6,576 nt of DNA from Bacillota bacterium (GTDB taxonomy: Bacteria > Bacillota > UBA4882 > JAAYXC01), in the NCBI GenBank assembly GCA_012516115.1, contig JAAYXC010000082.1, forward strand, positions 1 to 6,576, given 5' to 3'. The notes beneath the pieces are model-generated. The model saw only the letters and a list, made by a program, of their open reading frames with translations. It ran no database searches and was not told the DNA's origin. Position 1 is the stretch's first letter, and each line of letters begins with the position of its first letter. This document shows, piece after piece, positions 1 through 6,569 of the stretch. The translations under genes were made by a program, and so were the position numbers.

Positions 1-10
1 GGTTATATGT

Positions 11-1282
11 TTGAATATCCGTATTCTGGCAATATGTTTACTCCTGGTGGTCATCCTGGGCACGGCAACCATGGCCGCCTCCAAGGTCACCACGATTACC
101 TACACCCGTTGGGCCGGTACGGAAGAAGAGAAGGCCTTCACGGAACTGATCAACAAGTTCATGAAGGCGAACCCGGATATCCAGGTCAAGTGCGAATTCC
201 TCCCGTGGGGCTCTTACTGGGAAAAACTGCGTACTACCATCCTTGCCGGTACCGCGGCGGACGTCATCTCCTTCTCCCATCTAATGTCGGCGCCTTACGT
301 CTCGCGCGAAGTTCTCTACGAAATGTCCAAGCTTTCCGGGGCCAAGACTTTGCTTAACAATATGCAGGAAGGGACCAAGGCGGCCGTCCTCGTCAAGGGC
401 AAGATTTACGGTATGCCGGTCGGCGTCGGGGTCCGGGCGATGATCTACAACAAGGCCCTCTTCGACAAAGCGGGCGTCCCTTACCCTAATAGCAAAAAAC
501 CCATGACCTGGGACGAGTTCGTCCAGATGGCGTCCAAGCTTACCGTCAAGGATGCCAGCGGTAAGGTCGTCCAGTACGCCACCCGCTTCCATGTTACGGA
601 GATGTGGGAAGCCATCGTCGTCCAGGCCGGTGGGAAGTTCGTCGACGATTACACCCGTCCTAGCAAGGTCATGATAAATACTCCCGAAGGGATCGCGGGC
701 TTGCAGTTCCTTCGGACCTTGGTTGAGAAAGGCATCCACCCGCCGTGGGATCTCATCACCGAATGGGAGGGCGCTTTCGGTTCGCCTGACTCGGCCCTGG
801 TTACCGGTAAGGTCGCCATTATGCAGAGCGGCCCTTGGACGCTCGGTCCGATCGTGCAGAAGGGGATCAACTTCGGGTCCTGCCCGCTCTTCATGGGTAA
901 GAAGCGGGCCCCCCGCGGTTACGTGCACTTCCTTTCCATCTCGCGTAACTGCAAGAACCCGCAGGCCGCCTGGCGCTTGATCAGGTGGATGTGCGATCAA
1001 GGCCAGCTGGAGTTCACCAAGACCGGCGACCTCCCGGCCAACAAGAAGTACCTCGAAAAAGCGCAGAAAGAAAACCCCTACGGCTACAGTCCCGAGGTTA
1101 TGGAGGCTTTCTTCAGCGAACTGCCGTACGTCATCACCGGCCCGATGGTCCCGACCGACGATCTGGCCACCATGACCGATGAAGTCATCCAGGACCTGGT
1201 CGGTCTGAAGATCACCGCCGCCGAAGCCGCCAAGCGGATGGAGCAACGAGGGAACGAGATCATCAAGAACATCGAGTACTGA
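11..1282 (+). CDS. Sugar ABC transporter substrate-binding protein (family 1, MalE/UgpB-like), start uncertain
   Basis: Extracytoplasmic binding protein of a CUT1-type carbohydrate importer; it captures a sugar or oligosaccharide and delivers it to the two permeases encoded just downstream. Numbering from the TTG at 11 gives 423 residues, normal for the family. A hydrophobic leader (about residues 4-19) ends in a signal-peptidase-I-like site near TMAAS (20-24). Family-typical stretches follow: ITYTRWAG (29-36), a helix with FMKANPDIQVK (50-60), GKIYGMPVGVG (130-140) followed by MIYNKALFDKAGVP, TWDEF (166-170) and GKVAIMQSGPW (266-276). Cys9 is preceded by Ile, so there is no lipobox. The start is doubtful: only one basic residue precedes the hydrophobic core, no ribosome binding site is visible, and the frame stays open to the left edge, so the real start may be upstream of the window. 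The specific sugar cannot be inferred. Confidence 0.92.
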   Translation: MNIRILAICLLLVVILGTATMAASKVTTITYTRWAGTEEEKAFTELINKFMKANPDIQVKCEFLPWGSYWEKLRTTILAGTAADVISFSHLMSAPYVSREVLYEMSKLSGAKTLLNNMQEGTKAAVLVKGKIYGMPVGVGVRAMIYNKALFDKAGVPYPNSKKPMTWDEFVQMASKLTVKDASGKVVQYATRFHVTEMWEAIVVQAGGKFVDDYTRPSKVMINTPEGIAGLQFLRTLVEKGIHPPWDLITEWEGAFGSPDSALVTGKVAIMQSGPWTLGPIVQKGINFGSCPLFMGKKRAPRGYVHFLSISRNCKNPQAAWRLIRWMCDQGQLEFTKTGDLPANKKYLEKAQKENPYGYSPEVMEAFFSELPYVITGPMVPTDDLATMTDEVIQDLVGLKITAAEAAKRMEQRGNEIIKNIEY

Positions 1283-1307
1283 ACCTTTCCATCGCGTGAA
1301 GGTAAAG

Positions 1308-1336
1308 GGTCGGCGGGAGGAACGCTCCCGCCGACC
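1308..1336 (+). promoter_or_regulatory. Perfect 12-bp intergenic stem-loop between binding protein and permease genes
   Basis: Bases 1308-1319 (GGTCGGCGGGAG) are the exact reverse complement of 1325-1336, with a 5-base loop GAACG. The stem is nearly all G-C and lies 25 bases after the binding-protein stop. No T run follows, so it does not look like a full intrinsic terminator. In sugar ABC operons, a stable hairpin after the binding-protein gene is known to protect the upstream mRNA end and make the binding protein more abundant than the permeases (malE-malF is the classic case); applying that here is inference. The helix ends only 6 bases before the next ribosome binding site, so an effect on translation of permease 1 is also possible. 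Confidence 0.8.
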
Positions 1337-1342
1337 TCCCAT

Positions 1343-1347
1343 GGAGG
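1343..1347 (+). promoter_or_regulatory. Ribosome binding site that fixes the permease 1 start
   Basis: GGAGG lies 8 bases before the ATG at 1356, an ideal spacing. The earlier in-frame candidates are worse. The GTG at 1296 would place the whole stem-loop inside the coding sequence and add an Arg/Lys-rich leader, and the ATG at 1341 is preceded only by pyrimidines. The same GGAGG can pair with CCTCC at 1335-1339 across a 3-base loop, so it may be partly masked. Confidence 0.8.
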
Positions 1348-1355
1348 CAGAGAAA

Positions 1356-2270
1356 ATGGCCGGACTAATACAAAGGCGCAATCGTATGGGCATGGTCTAT
1401 ACCTTGCCCTGGCTGGTGGGTTTTCTTTGTTTTCAGGTCTTCCCCATCGGTTACTCGCTTTTCGTCAGTTTTCATAAATGGGATATGTTCACCAAGCCGA
1501 AGTACATCGGCTTGGCCAATTATCAGCAACTCCTCACCGACCCGCGGTTTTTGATCTCCTTCCGTAATACCCTTCTTTTTATGGTCTTCAGCATGGGGCT
1601 GGGTATTAGCCTCGGGCTTTTCATCGCCGCCTTGCTGGCGGAAAACATCAAGGGGGCCGATGTCTACCGGACGATCTTTTATCTGCCCAGTCTGGTGGTG
1701 CCCATTGCCTTCGGGATGATGATGCGTCCGATCTTCGCCGGCGAAGGTTTCGGGCTCATCAATCTCACGTTAAACCTTTTGGGCATCAAGGGCGTGGCCT
1801 GGCTGGACAACCCGGCCACCGCTTTCTGGGTGGTGATTATAACCAACTTCTGGTTTATCGGGGCGTGCATGGTCATCTTTTGGGCCGGCATCAAAAACAT
1901 TTCGCCCACCTATTACGAAGCGGCCGAGATCGACGGGGCCGGCTGGTGGAGCCGTTTCTTCCATATCACCATCCCCATGTTGAGCCCGGTGATCTTCTTC
2001 CAGATCGTCTCGGGGCTTATCTATGCCCTCCAGATCTTCGACATCCCCATCGCCCTGGCCAACCTCGCCGGTAATTACCGGGCCGTCATGGGAAGAAACG
2101 ACGCCCTGGGGACGTTGGTCTTCTACCTCTATATGGAGGGCTTCCGGAACTGGCGAATGGGGAAGGCCGCGGCCATCGGCTGGGTCATCTTATTGATCGG
2201 ACTGGTATTTTCGCTCTTAATCCTCCGCATCATGCGCCATACCTGGCGGACGGGCGAAGCGGCGCAATGA
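1356..2270 (+). CDS. Sugar ABC transporter permease, MalF/UgpA-like
   Basis: Inner-membrane subunit of a CUT1 carbohydrate importer that pairs with the second permease to form the translocation path. From the ATG at 1356 it has 304 residues, typical of the family. About six membrane segments can be read (roughly 13-36, 72-95, 107-127, 155-178, 210-231, 271-294). The cytoplasmic EAA loop that docks on the ATPase is clear: YYEAAEIDGAGWW (186-198) followed by HITIPMLSP (203-211). PWLVGFLCFQVFPIGYSL (18-35) is a characteristic first-helix pattern. The start was chosen because of the GGAGG 8 bases upstream. The longer reading from GTG 1296 would add 20 mostly charged residues and run through a perfect hairpin. 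The gene lies 73 bases after the binding-protein gene and 25 bases before permease 2. The transported sugar is unknown. Confidence 0.93.
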   Translation: MAGLIQRRNRMGMVYTLPWLVGFLCFQVFPIGYSLFVSFHKWDMFTKPKYIGLANYQQLLTDPRFLISFRNTLLFMVFSMGLGISLGLFIAALLAENIKGADVYRTIFYLPSLVVPIAFGMMMRPIFAGEGFGLINLTLNLLGIKGVAWLDNPATAFWVVIITNFWFIGACMVIFWAGIKNISPTYYEAAEIDGAGWWSRFFHITIPMLSPVIFFQIVSGLIYALQIFDIPIALANLAGNYRAVMGRNDALGTLVFYLYMEGFRNWRMGKAAAIGWVILLIGLVFSLLILRIMRHTWRTGEAAQ

Positions 2271-2280
2271 CGGCGAGAGA

Positions 2281-2287
2281 GGAGGAG
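2281..2287 (+). promoter_or_regulatory. Ribosome binding site of permease 2
   Basis: A purine-rich stretch with GGAGGAG starts 10 bases after the permease 1 stop and ends 8 bases before the ATG at 2296. It supports that start over the in-frame ATG at 2314. Confidence 0.75.
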
Positions 2288-2295
2288 AACCCGAT

Positions 2296-3174
2296 ATGGA
2301 ATCCCGGTTATTCATGGAACCTTACGCCCAGGGGAAGGCAAGGAGGAAACGCGTTAACTGGGGAACCGTCGCGGCCCATGCCTTTCTAATAGCCTACGTG
2401 GCCTTGATCTTGATCCCTTTTTTGTGGCTCTTCGTCTCGTCTTTAAAGGACATGGGACAATATTACTCCACCGATATGAAGACCACCTGGCTGCCGTGGC
2501 CTTTGCATTTCGAGAACTATCCCAAGGCCCTGCAAATGGTGCCGCTGCATCTTTATCTTTTCAATAGCATCTGGCTGGCCACGGTCCAGACGTTACTCTC
2601 CGTCTTCAGTTCGGCGCTGGTGGCCTACGGTCTTTCGCGGTTCGATTTCAAAGGTCAGGGGTTGATCCTAGCCATCCTCATCGCCAGTATGCTCTTGCCC
2701 ACCCAGGTCACCCAGATCCCGCTTTTTATCTTCTACAGCAAGATCGGCTTCGTTAATAGCTTTAAACCCTTGCTAATCCCCCATATTTTCGGTGGGGCCT
2801 GGAACATCTTTTTGATCCGGCAGTTCATGGTGACCCTCCCCAGGGAGCTCGACGAAGCAGCCCTGGCCGACGGGGCCACCACTCTCGACGTCTTCTTCCG
2901 GGTCATTCTGCCGCAGTCGAAACCGGCCCTGGTGGTCACCGGTCTCTTCACTTTCCTCTGGAGCTGGAAGGACGCCTGGGGACCGCTGATCTACCTTAAC
3001 AGTGAGAACCTCTATACGCTTCCCATCGGCCTTTTATATTTCCAGTCGCCGACCCAGGCCGAGGTCACGGTCCAGCTGGCGGCGATCGTCATCGCCCTTA
3101 TTCCCACCGTGATCTTTTATTTCCTGGGCCAGGGTTATCTGGAACGCGGCGTGGCCATCGCCGAACTCAAATAG
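2296..3174 (+). CDS. Sugar ABC transporter permease, MalG/UgpE-like
   Basis: Second inner-membrane subunit of the CUT1 importer, 292 residues, a normal length. A basic N-terminus (KARRKR, 14-19) precedes the first membrane helix (about 26-48), with further segments near 89-111, 121-144, 155-176, 208-232 and 261-280. The PFLWLFVSSLK pattern (41-51) and NSIWLATVQTLLSVFSSALVAYGLSR start (90 onward) are typical of MalG-type subunits. The EAA loop reads ELDEAALADGAT (184-195) and continues to RVILPQSKPAL (202-212), matching the EAA-G-I-LP signature that contacts the ATPase. The gene is 25 bases after permease 1 and 21 bases before the hydrolase, so all are probably co-transcribed. No ATP-binding subunit gene is in the window; it would have to lie elsewhere, or be a shared ATPase as known for MsmK/UgpC-type partners. 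Confidence 0.94.
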   Translation: MESRLFMEPYAQGKARRKRVNWGTVAAHAFLIAYVALILIPFLWLFVSSLKDMGQYYSTDMKTTWLPWPLHFENYPKALQMVPLHLYLFNSIWLATVQTLLSVFSSALVAYGLSRFDFKGQGLILAILIASMLLPTQVTQIPLFIFYSKIGFVNSFKPLLIPHIFGGAWNIFLIRQFMVTLPRELDEAALADGATTLDVFFRVILPQSKPALVVTGLFTFLWSWKDAWGPLIYLNSENLYTLPIGLLYFQSPTQAEVTVQLAAIVIALIPTVIFYFLGQGYLERGVAIAELK

Positions 3175-3180
3175 CGGCGC

Positions 3181-3188
3181 AAGGAGGG
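3181..3188 (+). promoter_or_regulatory. Ribosome binding site of the glycoside hydrolase gene
   Basis: AAGGAGGG is close to a perfect anti-16S match; its GGAGG core (3183-3187) sits 8 bases before the ATG at 3196. It predicts efficient translation and fixes the start. Confidence 0.85.
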
Positions 3189-3195
3189 ATACACG

Positions 3196-5523
3196 ATGCG
3201 GCCGCTGGCCCGATGGATTGGTCTGGTTTGCCCGGTGGTTTTGGTCTTGAGCAGCCTGGTCACGACGGGGACCGCCCAGACGGACCAGGAGATCGTCCTC
3301 TGGCAGAGTTTCGAAGGCTCCCATGCCTGGCGGGCGGTGGGTACGGCATGGAAGGACGGTGACTCTTCTCTGGTGGCCGAGACCGTGGAGGAACATGCCA
3401 CGGACGGGCAGAAGGCTTTACGGTGCCGGTTCAGGATGACCGGTTCCGACTTCGCCACCTTCATGACCGAGGACCTGCGGCAATGGTCCAACTGGTCGCC
3501 GTACCGGGCGCTGCTCGTGGACGTCTTCAACGGGACCGCCGAGGAAGTCCGGGTGGCCCTGGCCGTCTGCACCGGCGACAGCTGGGAATGGCATGAGACC
3601 AGGGTGGAGACCCTCGTCCCAGGGCTGAATCGCGATGTCTCCTTCCCGGTGGAGGGTTCCGAATGGAAGACCGCGGCGAGCAATTGGGAATTCAAATCGC
3701 CTTTGAAAAACGCCGACCAGGTCAAACGGGTGGCCCTGAAGTTTTTCGGCCGCGTCGGCCTGGAAGGTGAGTTCTATCTCGATAATCTAAGGCTGATCAA
3801 GCCCCGTCCGGCGGCCCTGATGCCGGCCGCCGCCGGACCGGCCATCTTGAATTTGGCGGATAATCTCATCGATGGGGCCGTGGCGGCTTACGAGAAATTG
3901 GAGCTCCGGGCCGTCCTGGCCGGCCGGGTGGAGAACCCCTACGATCCGGCGGAGTTCGAGGTGGAGGGCCTTTTCACCGACCCGGAGGGGAAGACGTACC
4001 GTGTCCCGGGCTTTTTCTATCAACCGTTCACCCGGAAGGTGGAAGGGTCGCGGGAGCTTTACACACCCGCCGGGGAAGCCGACTGGCGGGTTCGGTTCAC
4101 CCCCACCCGGCCGGGGGACTGGACCTACCGGTTGCGGGTGCGCCAAGGAGCCGTGGAGATCGCTTCCGCGGCCGTCCCATTCAAGGTGCAGCCCGGGAAG
4201 CGGCCGGGCTTCGTGCGGGTGGCGCCGGGCACGGGCTATTTCGTCTTCGAAAGCGGCGAGCCCTTTGTTCCCATCGGTTCCAACGTGGCCTGGTACGATG
4301 CTCGGGGGATGCTGGCCTATGAGCACTGGTTCAAGCGGATGGCGGAAAACGGCGCGAACTACGCCCGGATCTGGCTGGCCTCGTGGGGTTTCGCGCCCGA
4401 GTGGCTTGACACCGGTCTGGGGAACTACCATAACCGGCAACGGCAGGCCTGGCAGCTGGACTACCTCTTTGAGCTCGCGGAGAAACACGGGATCTACATC
4501 ATGCTCTGTTTGACCAACCACGGCCAGTTCAGCCGGAGTACCGACGCCGAGTGGGACCGGAACCCTTACAACGTGGCCAACGGCGGCTTCCTTCAGGAAC
4601 CGGCGGAGTTCTTGACCGATCCCCGGGCCAAGGAGCTCTTCCGGCGCAAGCTCCGTTACATCGTGGCCAGGTGGGGCTATAGTCCGAACCTTTTCAGTTG
4701 GGAGTGGTTCAACGAGGTGAACCTGGCCACCGGTCTCGCCGACGACGCCATCCTCGTCCCCTGGATGGAAGAGATGAACGCTTATCTTGAGACTCTCGAC
4801 CCTTACGATCACCTGGTGAGCAACAGTTTCAGCAGTTCCATCCGGGGTGACGAGCCGCATTGGACGACCGCGGCCGTGGATTACCTCCAGTTCCATCAAT
4901 ACAACCAGTATAATTGGAGCGCCATCTGGTACGAATACCTCCAAGATATCCGCCGCGCGTCGGCGAAGCCCGTGCTCATCGGGGAATTCGGGCTGCAGAG
5001 CGGGGTTCTCGATCCTCAGGGCATCCATTTCCATGAGGGTTTATGGGCCGGGCTCTTTGTCGGCGCGGCCGGAACCGGGATGCTTTGGTGGTGGGACACC
5101 TACATCGAGCCCAACGATCTTTACCGTCATTTCAAAGGCGTCAGTTCGTTCTTCCGCGAGGAGAGGTTGCCCGAAGGCAAGTTGAAGCCGGCGCGCTTGA
5201 CGACGACCAATGAAGATCTGCAGGCCCTGGGGCTCGTAAGCGAAAACCGGGCCCTGGTTTGGGTCCGCAGCTTGAGGTATAACCACCGCTACTTCGAGAA
5301 CCAGGCCTTCAAAGTCGGCCCGAACAAGGTGACCTTCCCCAAGGTCACCGGCGAGGTGGAAGTTCCCGGTCTCTCGTCCGGCAAGTATATGGTGGAACGC
5401 TGGGACACGCTGACCGGGAAGGTGGTTTCCCGGGCGGAAGTCCGCCATCAGGGAGGGAAGTTCGTCTTGTCCCTTCCCGGCTTCGACAAGGACCTGGCCT
5501 TTAAGATCATCGCGCGTCTTTGA
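3196..5523 (+). CDS. Exported multidomain glycoside hydrolase: DUF5060 plus GH-A (GH5-like) catalytic barrel
   Basis: Predicted retaining glycosidase acting outside the cytoplasm, 775 residues. A signal peptide (1-27, cleavage likely after GTA27) has no lipobox. Residues about 28-203 look like a beta-sandwich, possibly carbohydrate-binding, ending with GEFYLDNLRLIKP (191-203). Residues about 220-332 match DUF5060: LEGLF-like VEGLFTDPEGK (256-266), GFFYQPF (272-278), DWRVRFTPTRPGDWTYRLRV (296-315). The barrel spans about 345-660: NYARIWLASWGF (388-399), the acid/base motif SWEWFNEVN (501-509) with E507, HQY (567-569), the nucleophile motif PVLIGEFG (592-599) with E597, and MLWWWDTY (629-636). 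A C-terminal beta domain (about 678-775) follows. Both catalytic glutamates are present, so it should be active. It follows the importer genes by 21 bases and probably supplies their substrate. I cannot name the polysaccharide it cuts; mannan- or other beta-glycan-type activity would be a guess. Confidence 0.9.
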   Translation: MRPLARWIGLVCPVVLVLSSLVTTGTAQTDQEIVLWQSFEGSHAWRAVGTAWKDGDSSLVAETVEEHATDGQKALRCRFRMTGSDFATFMTEDLRQWSNWSPYRALLVDVFNGTAEEVRVALAVCTGDSWEWHETRVETLVPGLNRDVSFPVEGSEWKTAASNWEFKSPLKNADQVKRVALKFFGRVGLEGEFYLDNLRLIKPRPAALMPAAAGPAILNLADNLIDGAVAAYEKLELRAVLAGRVENPYDPAEFEVEGLFTDPEGKTYRVPGFFYQPFTRKVEGSRELYTPAGEADWRVRFTPTRPGDWTYRLRVRQGAVEIASAAVPFKVQPGKRPGFVRVAPGTGYFVFESGEPFVPIGSNVAWYDARGMLAYEHWFKRMAENGANYARIWLASWGFAPEWLDTGLGNYHNRQRQAWQLDYLFELAEKHGIYIMLCLTNHGQFSRSTDAEWDRNPYNVANGGFLQEPAEFLTDPRAKELFRRKLRYIVARWGYSPNLFSWEWFNEVNLATGLADDAILVPWMEEMNAYLETLDPYDHLVSNSFSSSIRGDEPHWTTAAVDYLQFHQYNQYNWSAIWYEYLQDIRRASAKPVLIGEFGLQSGVLDPQGIHFHEGLWAGLFVGAAGTGMLWWWDTYIEPNDLYRHFKGVSSFFREERLPEGKLKPARLTTTNEDLQALGLVSENRALVWVRSLRYNHRYFENQAFKVGPNKVTFPKVTGEVEVPGLSSGKYMVERWDTLTGKVVSRAEVRHQGGKFVLSLPGFDKDLAFKIIARL

Positions 5524-5581
5524 CTTCCTTTTTCCCCTTGCGGCTCCCCACGATTTGACCATTCCCCCCCTCTAACATAAA

Positions 5582-5616
5582 GAACCGCGGCCGTCAGCGC
5601 TTGACGGCCGCGGTTC
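5582..5616. terminator. Perfect 15-bp GC-rich hairpin, likely bidirectional terminator
   Basis: Bases 5582-5596 (GAACCGCGGCCGTCA) are exactly complementary to 5602-5616, with a 5-base loop GCGCT. It stands 58 bases after the hydrolase stop, between two convergent genes. On the plus strand the tail is poor in T (GTTGCC). On the minus strand the stem is followed by TTTATGTT, which is more terminator-like. It could therefore end the minus-strand lipoprotein transcript as well as the plus-strand operon. Termination is inferred from position and structure. Confidence 0.78.
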
Positions 5617-5629
5617 GTTGCCACCAATC

Positions 5630-5719
5630 TTAGCCACGGATTTACGCGGATTAAACACGGATTAATAACAGCTGACTAAAACATTAGTCCGCGTTAAATC
5701 TGGGTGAATCTGTGGCTGA
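5630..5719. repeat. Long imperfect palindrome of CACGGATT-like units, probable dispersed intergenic repeat
   Basis: The 37-base arms 5630-5666 and 5683-5719 are complementary at 29 positions. Of the 8 exceptions, 5 are G-T pairs that would be kept in RNA and 3 are true mismatches. The 16-base centre contains CAGCTG. Each arm is made of three degenerate 10-11-base units: CACGGATTTA, CGCGGATTAAA, CACGGATTAAT on the left, and on the opposite strand of the right arm CACAGATTCA, CCCAGATTTAA, CGCGGACTAAT. A run of six T (5720-5725) follows the right arm, so the transcript could fold and terminate here on the plus strand. An alternative inner hairpin GACTAA-AACA-TTAGTC (5674-5689) competes with the long helix. 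The element is richer in A and T than the flanking genes and encodes no transposase. I recall similar CACGGATT repeats in intergenic regions of other bacteria but cannot confirm copies from this window. Confidence 0.72.
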
Positions 5720-5801
5720 TTTTTTGGTTTATGATAACGCGATCAAAAATACCTTTGTTCCTGCCGGTCGTAGACAAAGGGGAGGGCCGACCGCGGCCGC
5801 T

Positions 5802-6569
5802 TTATGTCTGCCCCTCCCCCCGGTCAAGTCTCGCCTTCCTCCGCCGCGCGACCAAAACCGCGGCCAGCACCGCCACGGCCGTTAAACCGGTCGCTCCTCC
5901 GATCGCGGCCAAAAGGTTGGCAACGTTCAATAAACTACACCGGAACTCCAAATGATATTTCTTGCCGGGCCGGAGCTCCCATTCCAGCGTCCGGCCGTTA
6001 TCGGCGACTTTATCGGCGTTATGGCGCTCGGGCTTCACCGGCAAGGTGACGAGGAGGCGTATGCGCATTTGGTTCAAAAAAGCGCGGCCGAGGGCCGAAC
6101 CGATGGCGGCGGATTCATCTTCTCCCTCTTCTTGGGTTTCCTCTGCGGACTCCGGTATCGTCAGGTCGATGTCGCCGGCGAAACGATAGGTCGTCCGGAA
6201 GAAATGCTTTTGCCCCGAAAAGCCGGCTTTTTCCGCGACGTTCGGGCCTTTTTCTAACCGCGCCGGGAAGAGTTTGACCGCTTCCGCAGGCTTGGCGAAA
6301 TGCTTGTGGGCTTTAATGCCCGTGAAGTCTCCTTCGTCGTAATCCGTGACCTCGAACCCCTCCTCTTGCAGTTGCTGGCGTAATTCCGCAAACGGATTCT
6401 CCGCCTCACCGGCTTGCATCATCGCCAAAAGGTCCTTATCCACGGCCGGGGAATTTTCCAAGTCTACGCTGCCGTCTTTGTTGATGGTGACGTGAGTAAC
6501 CACCTGCATGCACCCGGACAGAGATAATGCGAAAACCACCAGACAAACGAGAGCGAGTATTCGACGCAC
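5802..6569 (-). CDS. LppM/DUF3153-like membrane-anchored lipoprotein, start uncertain
   Basis: Predicted surface or periplasmic-face lipoprotein, 255 residues from the GTG at 6569. The leader MRRILALVCLVVFALSLSGC has a clear lipobox, L17-S18-G19-C20, so Cys20 should be lipidated after signal peptidase II cleavage. The start of the mature part, VVTHVTINKDGSVDLE (23-38), and the later stretch LPVKPERHNADKV (176-188) with TLEWELRPGKKY (194-205) resemble the LppM/DUF3153 ectodomain. An acidic linker (EETQEEGEDE, 143-152) separates two halves of the domain. A hydrophobic helix (about 217-240) followed by ARRRKAR (241-247) forms a C-terminal membrane anchor with a cytoplasmic tail, so the protein is tethered at both ends. 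The cellular role of this family is not well established. No ribosome binding site is visible in the 7 bases left before the window edge, and the frame is open there, so a start a few codons upstream is possible. It converges on the sugar operon and is probably unrelated to it. Confidence 0.78.
   Translation of the reverse strand: MRRILALVCLVVFALSLSGCMQVVTHVTINKDGSVDLENSPAVDKDLLAMMQAGEAENPFAELRQQLQEEGFEVTDYDEGDFTGIKAHKHFAKPAEAVKLFPARLEKGPNVAEKAGFSGQKHFFRTTYRFAGDIDLTIPESAEETQEEGEDESAAIGSALGRAFLNQMRIRLLVTLPVKPERHNADKVADNGRTLEWELRPGKKYHLEFRCSLLNVANLLAAIGGATGLTAVAVLAAVLVARRRKARLDRGEGQT

Noticed and set aside
7..357. A plus-strand frame from the ATG at 7, offset from the binding-protein frame
   Set aside because: Its product is a low-complexity Gly/His/Arg-rich shadow, while the frame from 11 gives the leader and conserved binding-protein sequence.
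281..1393. A 370-codon open frame on the minus strand across the binding-protein gene
   Set aside because: It is antisense to a clear family member, shows no recognisable motif, and is the kind of long frame expected opposite GC-rich codons.
3787..5034. A 415-codon open frame on the minus strand inside the hydrolase gene
   Set aside because: The plus strand carries catalytic motifs across the same interval; the minus product is rich in His, Pro, Arg and Gly with no domain pattern, and has no ribosome site.
5630..5719. CRISPR array reading of the repeated CACGGATT units
   Set aside because: The units are 10-11 bases, degenerate and contiguous, without unique spacers of constant length, and they are arranged as an inverted repeat.
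5779..5819. GGGGAGGG (5779-5786) and CCCTCCCC (5812-5819) as a possible terminator stem for the minus-strand gene
   Set aside because: The loop is 25 bases and the right arm lies inside the coding end of the lipoprotein gene; with only a weak 5-bp inner hairpin (5785-5798) and no good T run it is not convincing.
5704..5955. An 83-codon plus-strand frame between the repeat and the lipoprotein gene
   Set aside because: It starts inside the palindrome arm, runs antisense into the lipoprotein gene, has no ribosome binding site and no recognisable product.
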